The notes under the pieces: model-generated
Database searches by the model: none
What the model was told of the DNA's origin: nothing
Seen by the model: only the letters and a program-made list of their open reading frames with translations
Part shown: positions 1 to 8,472 of the stretch, in pieces
Layout of the letters: each line of letters begins with the position of its first letter
Numbering within the stretch: position 1 is the first letter of the stretch
Made by a program: the position numbers and the translations under genes
Assembly: GCA_009695095.1 (NCBI GenBank)
Contig: SIBQ01000003.1
Span: 44,667-108,666, forward strand
From: Lacunisphaera sp.
Lineage (GTDB): Bacteria; Verrucomicrobiota; Verrucomicrobiia; Opitutales; Opitutaceae
Direction: 5' to 3'
Length of the DNA: 64,000 bases

Positions 1-357
1 TTAGCTGCAAAACTTAGAGCCCCAACCGTCCAGTCCACGGGGGCAGGTCACAGGAATAACATGGTAAAGCTGGGCTTTGGTCAGCGGGAGGGGGCAAGAC
101 CGGCCGCTGAACCTAAATCGGCCGGACGGGAGGCGGACGTCCCGCAAGCCGTTCCGCGGGTTCGAGCGGCGGCGGACGGACCGGCCCGACATTGACCGGC
201 ATCTGGGCATCCCGGCCCGGGATTTGCCATCATTGCCGGGCGATCCGCGGCCTTCGAAAGTTGCGTTGGCGTTCAGCGCCCATCAGGTTGGTGGGAGAAT
301 TGCCCAGGCGTTTAACCCTTTACAGAACGAAGCTGACAGGGCAGGAGGGGGAGCACG
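1..357. other. Left-edge stretch without a supported gene
   Basis: The open frames here are short, arginine-rich and mutually overlapping, as expected of GC-rich non-coding DNA. A minus-strand frame ends with a stop at bases 1-3 and could be the tail of something, but I recognise nothing in it. The last 15 bases hold the ribosome binding site of the next gene (AGGAGGGGG at 343-351). Confidence 0.5.
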
Positions 358-1446
358 TTGAAACTACGCATTATTCTTGTGCTCTCCTTCCTCGCGATCA
401 GGACACCTCAATTGCTTGCGGGCTCGGCGGCTGCCGGTTTGCGATGGGGATCGCTCCCGGCGCTGCCGGACCAATATGGATTTGCTGCCATGTATGCCGG
501 GAGTAGCGGCGATGTCTTGCTTGCCGCCGGAGGCGCCAATTTTTCCGAACGCCCACTGAAGGAGGGCGGAACGAAGGTCTGGCATGACCGGATTTTCGTG
601 CTCTCCCGTCCCGACGGTCACTGGCAGGTGGTCGGCCGGCTGCCGCGCCCGTCCGCTTATGGCGTGTCAGGTACCTGGCGGGACGCGGTCGTCTACGCGG
701 GAGGGGGGGATGCACGTACAAATTTTTCCGAAGCGTGGCTGATGCGCTGGAACGGTCAGGCGATCGCATTCGAATCCCTGCCGTCGCTCCCTATTCCGAT
801 CGCCAACGGATCCGGCATGGTCATGGGCAATGTCTTTTACGTGATCGGCGGACAAGGCCAGCCCGACTCTGCCGCGGCACTGGCGCACATGTTTGCGCTC
901 GACCTCGGGCGCATTCCTTCCGAGCGCCAATGGGAAGAAAAGCCGTGGCCGGCCGGCGCACCGGCCCGAATCCATGCGGTGGTGGGAGCTCATCACGGTG
1001 AGTTGTATTTGTTCAGTGGCATCGAATTGTTTGCCGACTCCTTGGGCAAGGTGGACCGGCGTTACCTGCGGGACGCCCATGCGTTCAGGTCAGGGCGGGG
1101 TTGGCGGCGCTTGGCGGACATGCCGCAGGCGATCGCTGCGGCCCCCAGTCCGGCCATCGAGTTCGATGCGGCGAATCTCCTGATCCTCGGCGGAGTGAAC
1201 GCCCCTTGGGGCAGTGCCACCGGGCCGGGAGGGGCAACGCCTGGCTTCACCAAACGGATATGGGCGTACCGGCCGGCCGCCGACACTTGGAGCATTTTTG
1301 CAGAGGGCCCGACCGAACCGGATTCCCTGCCGGCCCGGGTCACGGCCCCTCTGGTCGCCTGGCATGGCCGCTTCGTGGCCGTAAGCGGTGAGATTGCCCC
1401 TGGCATTCGCACTTCGACCGTGCTTTCGTTGGAAGTGGCACCATAG
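358..1446 (+). CDS. Kelch-repeat protein, cyclically permuted mutarotase (NanM-like) family
   Basis: The protein has 362 residues with an N-terminal export signal (short basic start, hydrophobic run, then LLAGSAAAG). The body carries repeated kelch blades such as VVYAGGGD, FYVIGGQG, LYLFSGIE and LLILGGVN. This arrangement matches the permuted mutarotase family that includes NanM, the periplasmic N-acetylneuraminate epimerase of E. coli. The start is TTG at 358, chosen because a strong Shine-Dalgarno (AGGAGGGGG) lies 6 bases upstream and the signal peptide begins there. A sialidase-like gene follows 58 bases downstream, which fits a role in processing a released sugar, but true sialic acid specificity is only inferred. 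Confidence 0.75.
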   Translation: MKLRIILVLSFLAIRTPQLLAGSAAAGLRWGSLPALPDQYGFAAMYAGSSGDVLLAAGGANFSERPLKEGGTKVWHDRIFVLSRPDGHWQVVGRLPRPSAYGVSGTWRDAVVYAGGGDARTNFSEAWLMRWNGQAIAFESLPSLPIPIANGSGMVMGNVFYVIGGQGQPDSAAALAHMFALDLGRIPSERQWEEKPWPAGAPARIHAVVGAHHGELYLFSGIELFADSLGKVDRRYLRDAHAFRSGRGWRRLADMPQAIAAAPSPAIEFDAANLLILGGVNAPWGSATGPGGATPGFTKRIWAYRPAADTWSIFAEGPTEPDSLPARVTAPLVAWHGRFVAVSGEIAPGIRTSTVLSLEVAP

Positions 1447-1504
1447 CCACAGGTAGCGTTCAGCATCAATAAAACCACAGCTGTCTGGCCGACGCCTTCA
1501 CTCT

Positions 1505-2755
1505 ATGAAAACTCTCCAGTTCCGTCCCGTTCGCCGGCCGTTGCGCCGGCAGAGCATAGCGTGGTCTCTAGCACGCCTGCTCGCAGGGTTTCATTTCTTC
1601 CTGACTGCCACCGTCGCAACAAGCCTTGCGGGCCCCAACGAAACCAGCCAGGTGACCGGAAGCAGGCTCATGCTCGATATCCCGCCTAGTCCGGGCAATC
1701 CGCGCAACAGTGAGGGCGCCTTTCTGGAGCTGAAGGACGGCAGGATCCTTTTCATCTACAGCAGATTTGAGGGAAAGAGCTCAAGTGATCACGCGAAAGC
1801 CCGTTTGGCGAAACGATATTCGAGCGATGGAGGCGAAACCTGGTCGGATGACACGATCCTCACGACTCCGGAAGAGGATCAGGTGATGAACGTGATGGAC
1901 GTTTCGCTCCTCCGCATGGGAAACGGCGACATCGGGATGTTTTACAACCTGCGGCGCAGTTGGCGCGATATGCGCCTGCAACTCCGGAGATCCTCCGACG
2001 AGGGGCTGACCTGGAGCGAACCGATGCAATGCATTCCCGTGGCAGGTTATTGGGTCGTCTTGAACGACCGGATTGTTCGGTTATCCTCCGGGCGACTGGT
2101 GCTTCCCGCGGTCCTGCACCGGCAACGAATGGACTTCACCCCGGCCGAACCGGACGCGTGGGGCAGCGAGAAGATCGATAGGCGCGGCGTCGCCTTCTTT
2201 TTTCTTTCCGATGACGACGGGCGGACCTGGCGGGAGGCTCCCGGATTCGGCACTATCCCAGTTCCGCACACCAAGTCGGGCCTGCAGGAAACCGGCGTGG
2301 TCGAACTCCTCAACGGGGTGCTCTGGGCGTGGAATCGCACGGATCTCGGTCGGCAGTATGAATTCTTTTCCGGGGATGGTGGCGAGACCTGGAGCCAGCC
2401 GGGGCCCTCCCGCTTCACCTCGCCCCGCTCGCCGATGTCGATCAAGCGCATACCGAATACGGATCGTTTCCTCGCGATCTGGAACCCCGCGCCCAACTAT
2501 GAAACGCGCCCGATCAAACCGATCGGCGGGGACCGCACGCCCTTGGTGGGGGCGATTGGCCCCGGCCCGTTCGGTGCGTGGACACCCGCCTATGTAATCG
2601 AGGGACAGGACGACGTGGATGCGGGCTATCATTACACGGCCATCCATTTCACGAAGGACGCGGTGCTGCTGGCGTACTGCGCGGGGAATGCTCAGGACAA
2701 AGGCGGGCTGAACCGGGTGAGGATTCGGAAAATGAGCCTCAGCCTTTTCAAATAA
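1505..2755 (+). CDS. Sialidase-like Asp-box (BNR) beta-propeller glycosidase, exported
   Basis: This 416-residue protein has a long basic N-terminus followed by a hydrophobic segment (about residues 20-42), consistent with export. Four Asp-boxes are visible: SSDGGETW (106-113), SSDEGLTW (163-170), SDDDGRTW (235-242) and SGDGGETW (289-296). They define the six-bladed sialidase fold. Many proteins of this fold in Planctomycetes and Verrucomicrobia lack proven sialidase activity, so the substrate is open. It sits between a NanM-like kelch protein and cytosolic sugar enzymes, so it probably releases a sugar that the neighbours process. Confidence 0.75.
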   Translation: MKTLQFRPVRRPLRRQSIAWSLARLLAGFHFFLTATVATSLAGPNETSQVTGSRLMLDIPPSPGNPRNSEGAFLELKDGRILFIYSRFEGKSSSDHAKARLAKRYSSDGGETWSDDTILTTPEEDQVMNVMDVSLLRMGNGDIGMFYNLRRSWRDMRLQLRRSSDEGLTWSEPMQCIPVAGYWVVLNDRIVRLSSGRLVLPAVLHRQRMDFTPAEPDAWGSEKIDRRGVAFFFLSDDDGRTWREAPGFGTIPVPHTKSGLQETGVVELLNGVLWAWNRTDLGRQYEFFSGDGGETWSQPGPSRFTSPRSPMSIKRIPNTDRFLAIWNPAPNYETRPIKPIGGDRTPLVGAIGPGPFGAWTPAYVIEGQDDVDAGYHYTAIHFTKDAVLLAYCAGNAQDKGGLNRVRIRKMSLSLFK

Positions 2756-2847
2756 GCTCATCGGATCAAACCTTCTCTCCCCCGGAAAATCGTGTCCGAT
2801 CCGAACCGCTCGCTCCGCCCAAGGCTGTCGGGCCGGGAGAGTTTTCC

Positions 2848-3603
2848 TTGGCCGGGAAAGTCATCCTGCTTACCGGTGGGGCCGGGATCTACGGCCGGGA
2901 CCTGGCCGCTGATCTCGCCGCGGCGGGAGCCACGCTCGTTATTGCATCCCGCGACGTCGCGGCGTTGCAAAAAGTGGCCGCGGCTGAGCGGGCCCGGGGC
3001 TTCGCAGTGCACGCCCGGGCCCTCGATCAGAGCAGCGAATCCTCCATCCTCCAACTGCGCGACGCCATGGTCGCGGAGTTCGGGCGAATCGACGGACTGG
3101 TGAACAATGCCGTGGCGCGTCCTATGAGGAGTCCGGCCGATCCGCTGAGCCACTGGGAGATATCCATGAAGACCAACGCCACCGGATTGTTCGCCATCAC
3201 CCGCGCCTTCGGCGCCGTGATGGCCCAACGGGGCGTGGGCAGCATTGTCAACGTCGGATCCATCCAGGGGATGGTCGGACCGACCTACTCGCTTTATGAG
3301 GGGCTCAAGATGGATGCGCTTCCGGATTACTTTTTCCACAAGGGTGGAATGATCAATCTGACGCGATTCTTCGCCGCCTACTACGGCCCCCAGGGAGTCC
3401 GGGTAAACTGTGTTTCCCCGGGCGGATTTCAAACCGAAGAAATGCACCCGACCTTCGTTGGGCGCTATTCCCAGGCCACATTTCTCCGTCGCCTGGCAGA
3501 AAAGGGTGACTTGGGCGGGCCTGTCGTATTTCTGCTGAGCGCCGCCGCCCGCTACGTTACCGGCGTCAATCTCCCCGTCGACGGCGGTTACACGGCGCAT
3601 TGA
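2848..3603 (+). CDS. SDR-family NAD(P)-dependent oxidoreductase
   Basis: The protein has 251 residues with a classical short-chain dehydrogenase layout: cofactor motif TGGAGIYG (residues 9-16), NNA (86-88), catalytic Ser138 in NVGS, then Tyr161 and Lys165 in YFFHK, and the closing V-DGGYTAH. The frame is open further upstream into the sialidase gene, but the family normally begins just before the glycine-rich loop. The TTG at 2848 preceded by GGGAGAG is the best start; no in-frame ATG is available nearby. It probably oxidises a sugar or sugar acid in the same pathway as the adjacent enolase-superfamily enzyme. Confidence 0.85.
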   Translation: MAGKVILLTGGAGIYGRDLAADLAAAGATLVIASRDVAALQKVAAAERARGFAVHARALDQSSESSILQLRDAMVAEFGRIDGLVNNAVARPMRSPADPLSHWEISMKTNATGLFAITRAFGAVMAQRGVGSIVNVGSIQGMVGPTYSLYEGLKMDALPDYFFHKGGMINLTRFFAAYYGPQGVRVNCVSPGGFQTEEMHPTFVGRYSQATFLRRLAEKGDLGGPVVFLLSAAARYVTGVNLPVDGGYTAH

Positions 3604-3631
3604 CCTGTTTTTTATCCCAACTGATCTTATT

Positions 3632-4819
3632 ATGAAACCATCCATGAAAATCGAGGCCGTGAAGGCGACGCCGGTTACGATCGGCTTCACCGAACCTGAA
3701 ATCTGGTCGCAGGGGGTACGCCATGGGGTGACCGCCATCGTGGTGGAGGTGATCACCGACTGCGGGATTGTCGGGATTGGTGAATCCGTGCCTGCTCCGT
3801 CGCCGGAAGTGACGCTGGCGGCCATCGGATCCACGACGAGGCTAATCTTGGGAAAAGACCCGCGGCAGATCCATCAACGCTGGCTGGAAATGCAGAGCAT
3901 GGGCGGCTGGTGCAGCTTTCCCTACGTTGGAAACGGCGCCCTGGCCGGGGTTGAGATCGCACTCTGGGACATCCTCGGCAAATCACTGAACGCACCGGTG
4001 CATGCCTTGCTGGGTGGAGCAATCCGAAGCCGGGTGCCCATCATGGGCTTTGTCCAGCACACCACCCCGGAAAAGATCGAACGTGACGCCCGGGAGATGG
4101 CCGCCAAGGGCTATACGACTCTTTACACGAAAGTGGGTCTGGACATGACCCGGGATCTGGCGGCGGCGGGCGCGCTGCGCCGGGGCGGAGGTCCCGAAGT
4201 CCAATTGCGCGTGGATGCCAACGAGGCTTGGACTCCCGGGACTGCATTGCGCATGGCGCACGCGCTCAAGCCCTACGATCTGCAATACATCGAACAACCC
4301 ATCCGGATGAGGAATTTGCGGGAACTCGCCGAGCTGCGGCGGCGGTCTCCAATTCCGATCGCCGCCAATCAAAGCAGCTGGCTCAATTGGGATATCGCGG
4401 ACATCCTGGCGATGGGCGCGGCGGATGTCATCATGAGCGATCCCTGGCAGGCCGGCGGCATCGCCAATTTTCAGCGGGCGGCGGCCTTGTGCGAAACCGC
4501 CGGTCTGCCGCTCGTCTATCACAGCTTTGCTCCTCTTTCGATCGCGACCCGTGCCGCAATGCAGGTGGTGTGTGTAAGTCCGGTATGCATGTTCGCCCAT
4601 CAGACCTACAATCACATGCTGGCGGATGACGTGGTGGTGGAAGCCGTCCGGATCGATCAAGGCCACATCGCGGTGAGTGACGCGCCGGGATTGGGGGTCG
4701 CCCTCGACCACGAAAAACTGGGAAAATACCACGAAGCCTATCTCCAACAAGGTTACGCCAGTGCCTACCTCCGTGAGGGAACCGGCTCCGGCACCTCCTT
4801 TTCTCTGCCCAATCAATAG
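3632..4819 (+). CDS. Mandelate racemase/enolase superfamily protein, probable sugar-acid dehydratase
   Basis: The protein has 395 residues with the N-terminal capping domain and a C-terminal (beta/alpha)8 barrel. Barrel positions can be read off: Lys167 in LYTKVG, Asp195 in RVDANEAW, Glu221 in YIEQPI, then Gln247 in IAANQSSW where a Glu metal ligand is usual, Asp270 in SDPWQAGG and His297 in VYHSFAP. The Asp270/His297 pair matches the His-Asp dyad of the mandelate racemase subgroup. ATG at 3644 is a possible later start. Genomic context (SDR upstream, DUF4432 epimerase downstream) suggests acid-sugar dehydration, but the Gln at a metal position makes the exact reaction uncertain. Confidence 0.85.
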   Translation: MKPSMKIEAVKATPVTIGFTEPEIWSQGVRHGVTAIVVEVITDCGIVGIGESVPAPSPEVTLAAIGSTTRLILGKDPRQIHQRWLEMQSMGGWCSFPYVGNGALAGVEIALWDILGKSLNAPVHALLGGAIRSRVPIMGFVQHTTPEKIERDAREMAAKGYTTLYTKVGLDMTRDLAAAGALRRGGGPEVQLRVDANEAWTPGTALRMAHALKPYDLQYIEQPIRMRNLRELAELRRRSPIPIAANQSSWLNWDIADILAMGAADVIMSDPWQAGGIANFQRAAALCETAGLPLVYHSFAPLSIATRAAMQVVCVSPVCMFAHQTYNHMLADDVVVEAVRIDQGHIAVSDAPGLGVALDHEKLGKYHEAYLQQGYASAYLREGTGSGTSFSLPNQ

Positions 4820-4938
4820 CTGTTTGCAGCCCGGACGTCCGGGTTCAGGAATAAATCCGCACCATTGCATTTGATGAAAACAAGACTCTCATCCGCACCG
4901 ACTCAGGCGGAGGCAATTTTTTCCCGGGAGGACGGTTG

Positions 4939-6123
4939 ATGGCATTGTACCGCACTGTCTTGTTGGATGTCTCGGCGGGAATAAAGGCCGACCCCATTGA
5001 AATTACGCCGGCTGTCGTGGGTGGGCCGGCGCGGGGATACTGCGTGAGGCTGCAACAGCTGCGCGGAGGGACCAGCGATGGGGTCGACCTGATCCAGGTC
5101 GACAATGGGGCGATGTCATTTTCGTTGATTCCCACGCGGGGGATGGGGATCTGGAAAGCGCAGCGTCAGGATCTCGCGTTGGGCTGGTCTTCCCCTGTGC
5201 GCGGACCAGTGCATCCGCAGTACGTGCCGCTGAGTGAACCAAGCGGCCTGGGCTGGCTCGATGGCTTCGACGAATTACTGGTTCGCTGCGGGCTGGAGAG
5301 CAACGGGGCAGCGGAGTTCGATCCGTCAACGGGCCGGCTGCGGTATCCGTTGCATGGCCGTATCGGCAATCAACCGGCCCGCCGCGTGACCGTGACCGTC
5401 GACGGGGAAACCGGTCAGATTACGGTAACGGGCGTGGTTGACGAAGTCCGTTTCCATTTCCTCAAGCTGCGGATGACTACCCAAGTGACAACGCGCGTCG
5501 GCCAGCCGGGTTTGCAGATTTGCGACGAGATCGAGAACCTGTCCGCCAGGCCGGCTGAGATGCAGCTGCTTTACCACATCAACTTCGGCGCTCCGCTGCT
5601 GGAAGCCGGCGGACGGTTTGTCGCTCCCGTCAGGACATTGGTGCCGCGCAACTCGCACTCCGCCTCCGAGATCGACGGTTGGGACCGCTACGCCGCACCG
5701 GAGCCAGGATTCAGGGAGCAGGTGTATTTCCTGGCCTTGCGCGGCGACCTCAGCGGTCAAACCCGCGCCTTGCTGAGCAACGCCCACGGCACCCGGGGGG
5801 TGAGCCTCACCTATGACGTGCGGCAACTACCGTGCTTCACGGTTTGGAAAAACACGACGGCGCTCGTCGATGGCTACGTTACCGGTCTCGAACCGGGCAC
5901 AAACTACCCGAACCCACGCAGCTTCGAAGGTCAGCAGGGTCGCGTGGTAAGACTGGCGGGTGGAGCCAGAAAAACATTCGAGCTGGGTCTTGAAGCGCAC
6001 ATTTCCACGGAAGAAGTCGAGGTCGCCCGGCGCGAAGTGAAAAGGCTGCAAGGCACTGAAGCTCCGCAAATATTCCGCGAGCCGCAGCCCGGTTGGTGGA
6101 TCGATCCGGCCGGAATGACCTGA
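4939..6123 (+). CDS. DUF4432 aldose 1-epimerase-like protein
   Basis: The protein has 394 residues of the galactose-mutarotase fold, of the type annotated as DUF4432 (MSFSLIPTRGMGIWKA near the start, FGAPLLEAGGRFVAP in the middle, an EPGTNYPNPR motif near the end). These proteins bind a hexose or uronate in a beta-sandwich cleft. The ATG at 4939 is preferred over TTG at 4936 because GGGAGG at 4926-4931 is 7 bases upstream. The gene closes a co-directional cluster with a sialidase-like protein, an SDR and an enolase-superfamily enzyme, so it may convert the anomeric form of the cluster's sugar. Confidence 0.8.
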   Translation: MALYRTVLLDVSAGIKADPIEITPAVVGGPARGYCVRLQQLRGGTSDGVDLIQVDNGAMSFSLIPTRGMGIWKAQRQDLALGWSSPVRGPVHPQYVPLSEPSGLGWLDGFDELLVRCGLESNGAAEFDPSTGRLRYPLHGRIGNQPARRVTVTVDGETGQITVTGVVDEVRFHFLKLRMTTQVTTRVGQPGLQICDEIENLSARPAEMQLLYHINFGAPLLEAGGRFVAPVRTLVPRNSHSASEIDGWDRYAAPEPGFREQVYFLALRGDLSGQTRALLSNAHGTRGVSLTYDVRQLPCFTVWKNTTALVDGYVTGLEPGTNYPNPRSFEGQQGRVVRLAGGARKTFELGLEAHISTEEVEVARREVKRLQGTEAPQIFREPQPGWWIDPAGMT

Positions 6124-6173
6124 AGAGTCGTAATCAAATCGCGCGCGAGATGAACGAGGGCGTGTTTGCAAAA

Positions 6174-6479
6174 TCAATGAGCGAGCCAATCGAGGATGAC
6201 GGCAAGCTGAACGAAGCCGGGAAAGGTTTCGGCCGGTTTGTCGTGGCGGGTGGAGATGCGGCGGTGGGTTTTATGCCGGCAGAAGAAGTTTCGACGCCGT
6301 GCCGCTGGCGATAGTAGTCGCGGTAGCGCGCAAGGCACTACGACGCCTTTGGCAACACGCTCCGAGAATAAGGCACGAATGCCGCCGCGAATCCCATCCG
6401 CTTCTCCACCAAATATGACGTCATTGAGACGGGCCCAGTCTGCTCCGGCCTGAGATTTGACAGTCCCTCGGATGGGGAC
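6174..6479 (-). pseudogene. Remnant of an IS5-family (IS427-type) transposase, C-terminal end
   Basis: Read on the minus strand, the last 40 codons of this frame give NFFCRHKTHRRISTRHDK, then PAETFPGFVQLA and WLAH. This follows the conserved end of IS5-type transposases (ERFFCRLK-RRIATRYDKLA-FL-VQLA--WL). Further upstream, GEADGIRGGIRALF looks like a degraded version of the ADKGYDSDAIR segment. The catalytic N-terminal half is missing, and I see no clean terminal inverted repeats. It is an old, dead insertion between the sugar cluster and the next gene. Confidence 0.6.
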
Positions 6480-6525
6480 GCGGGATTGGCGCCGGAGGCG
6501 TGTTGATTTTTGACTAAGGCGGGTC

Positions 6526-7599
6526 TCAGCCCCCGCCCGGGGCCGGCGGGCGCGGGGGAGTCGTGGCGGTTTCCGCTGGCGCGGTGGCGCCCGACGGCGT
6601 GTTTGCGCCCCGATTCCAGCCTTCAAGATTGCCCCGCATTTGCTGCATCAGCTGGGTGGTGGCCTGCTGCTCCTGCTGCAGATTCTGCAGGGCGGAAACC
6701 TGCTGCGTCGACAACACAGTCCGAGCCTGGGTGATGGCCTCGTTGGAAATAGGTGTGGTGCCACCGGTCAGAGCGTTGATGGCACCACCTCGGCCGACGA
6801 AGGCTTGGACGAACCCGGCGGCCATGGGGTTGCGGTTGGCATTGCTGCTCGGGGGCGCCGTCTGGGTCAGGATCTGCACCAGTTGCTCGGACTGCGAGGC
6901 CGTGAGGGTGGTGGTGGAGTAGCTGAGTCGCTGTTCCAGCTGGCTGACCACGCTGCGCTGTGGCTGGGTGGCTTCGTAATTCTGGTATTGGGCGAAACCG
7001 GCCTCGCCTAGGGTCGAGCGGAGGGTGTTGTCCAGTTCCGTCTGCGTGTCCTGCACGAGCTGGCGGATTTGATCGCGGTTTTCCCGTCCGTCCAGGCCCT
7101 CGGCCCGGACGGCGGCCATGACATCCATGGCGGCGGACTGTTTTTCGACAAGGAGGCCTTTGAATTTTTCCAGATCAGCCGGACTCAAATTGAGCTGCTT
7201 GAAGAGCGAGGAATAACGGCCGTCCAAGGCGGCCTTTTGCTGGACGGCCATGAGCTGCTGGACCTCGGGCCTTGCCAGGATGTTGGCCAGGCGGTTGCCC
7301 TCGTTGCGGTCTCGGACGCGGGGGTTGCCGGGCGGGCCCTCATTGCCCGCCGGCGGTTCGCCGGCACGCTCGCCCTCGGCCGCCGTGGCGGCAGCGGGGT
7401 CGGTGGCCCGGTTGCGGCGATTTTCCAGTTCGCCGTTTTGTTTCTGCAGATCCCAGAGGCGCTTTTGCAGCGCGGTGCGCTCCTGGCCTAGGGCGGCAAG
7501 ATTTTGCTGTAATTTCTTGATCTCACCCAGCTGGGCGACTCCGAAACCCGCCGAACCTAGGATCAGGACAACGAGGATGACCAGAAGAAGGCGATTCAT
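6526..7599 (-). CDS. Hypothetical N-terminally anchored coiled-coil protein
   Basis: This 357-residue protein starts MNRLLLVILVVLILGS, a single membrane anchor or uncleaved signal. A coiled coil follows, rich in Leu, Gln and Glu (LGEIKKLQQNL, RLWDLQKQN), then an Ala/Gly/Pro-rich linker. The C-terminal half has repeated helical blocks resembling LTxxQ-type periplasmic proteins (LNLSPADLEKFK, LTASQSEQLV, LSTQQVSALQ). It ends in a Pro/Gly tail. The start at 7599 is chosen because the anchor begins there. I do not recognise a characterised family; an envelope location is likely. Confidence 0.7.
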   Translation of the reverse strand: MNRLLLVILVVLILGSAGFGVAQLGEIKKLQQNLAALGQERTALQKRLWDLQKQNGELENRRNRATDPAAATAAEGERAGEPPAGNEGPPGNPRVRDRNEGNRLANILARPEVQQLMAVQQKAALDGRYSSLFKQLNLSPADLEKFKGLLVEKQSAAMDVMAAVRAEGLDGRENRDQIRQLVQDTQTELDNTLRSTLGEAGFAQYQNYEATQPQRSVVSQLEQRLSYSTTTLTASQSEQLVQILTQTAPPSSNANRNPMAAGFVQAFVGRGGAINALTGGTTPISNEAITQARTVLSTQQVSALQNLQQEQQATTQLMQQMRGNLEGWNRGANTPSGATAPAETATTPPRPPAPGGG

Positions 7600-7704
7600 G
7601 ATGAGGGAGAGACGCCCAGCATGTAGGGATGGTTGCATCTCCAGGGCGAGCACCATTGCAATACCCGCGCCCGGGGCCGGGCCGGCCGACCAGACGATTT
7701 TCCG

Positions 7705-7732
7705 AAAACCGCTGGTTTCCAGCGGTTTTTTT
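7705..7732 (+). terminator. Perfect hairpin with T-tract between divergent genes
   Basis: An 11-base perfect stem (7705-7715 pairing with 7719-7729) closes a 3-base loop and runs into seven T residues on the plus strand. It has the form of an intrinsic terminator. It sits only 14 bases before the GTG start of the downstream plus-strand gene, and no plus-strand gene ends nearby, so it may act as an attenuator in that leader or end a transcript crossing the region. Confidence 0.6.
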
Positions 7733-7746
7733 GTTATCCAAGACAC

Positions 7747-8427
7747 GTGAAAGCCTCCGAATTCTTCGCCCTGCCAGTCTCACTGGCCCGTTTCGCCAAA
7801 TTTTTCCCGCCCGCGGCCAGCCCTTGGGAATGGCTGAATAAAATCGGCGCCGCCCTTGAGACGGTTGAGTTTGGCGAGAACCAGCCCAAGATTCCGCCGG
7901 GAGTGCAGATCGAGGGCCGCGTCTGGCTGCACCCCTCGGTCAGACTGCCGGCTTATGCCACGATCACCGGCCCGACTTACCTCAGTGCGAACACCGAGAT
8001 CCGCCCCGGGGCTTTCATCCGCGGCCACGTGATTGCGGGCGAGGGCTGCGTGCTGGGCAACGCCAGCGAGTTCAAAAACTGCTTGCTGCTCGATGGCGTG
8101 CTGGCATCGCATTTCAACTACGTGGGCGACTCCATTCTCGGCAACGGGGCGCATCTCGGCGCGGGCGTCATCTGCTCCAACCTCCGGCTCGACCAGGGCG
8201 AGGTGACGGTGCGGCTGCTGGCCCGTACCGTGAAGACCGGCCTGAAAAAATTCGGCGCGGTGCTCGGCGACCGGGCCGAGGTCGGTTGCAACGCCGTGCT
8301 CAACCCCGGAACGCTGCTCGGCCCGCGCGCCCTGGTCATGCCCTGCACGGCCTTCGGCGGCTACCTGCCTGCCGATACTATCGCGCGGGTCCGCCAGTCG
8401 GTGACGACCCTCCAGCGCCGCGACTGA
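7747..8427 (+). CDS. Left-handed beta-helix (GlmU C-terminal-like) acyltransferase/nucleotidyltransferase-type protein
   Basis: This 226-residue protein begins at GTG 7747 (VKASEFFALP). Its core is a hexapeptide-repeat left-handed beta-helix: VQIEGRVWLHPSV, IRPGAFIRGHVIAG, VLGNASEFKNCLLL. This resembles the acetyltransferase half of GlmU or sugar-nucleotide binding proteins of that fold; no N-terminal nucleotidyltransferase domain is present. The frame is open upstream, but that part lies across the hairpin at 7705-7732 and is not protein-like. It may contribute to UDP-sugar or lipopolysaccharide metabolism, but the acceptor is unknown. Confidence 0.75.
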   Translation: MKASEFFALPVSLARFAKFFPPAASPWEWLNKIGAALETVEFGENQPKIPPGVQIEGRVWLHPSVRLPAYATITGPTYLSANTEIRPGAFIRGHVIAGEGCVLGNASEFKNCLLLDGVLASHFNYVGDSILGNGAHLGAGVICSNLRLDQGEVTVRLLARTVKTGLKKFGAVLGDRAEVGCNAVLNPGTLLGPRALVMPCTAFGGYLPADTIARVRQSVTTLQRRD

Positions 8428-8472
8428 CCACCCGGCCGGGCTCGCCCTTTCACTCTCACTCTTCCCTCCTTT

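Noticed and set aside
358..2755. Complete sialic acid catabolic operon
   Set aside because: No NanA lyase, NanK kinase or NanE epimerase is present, so only a sialidase-like fold and a NanM-like fold can be claimed.
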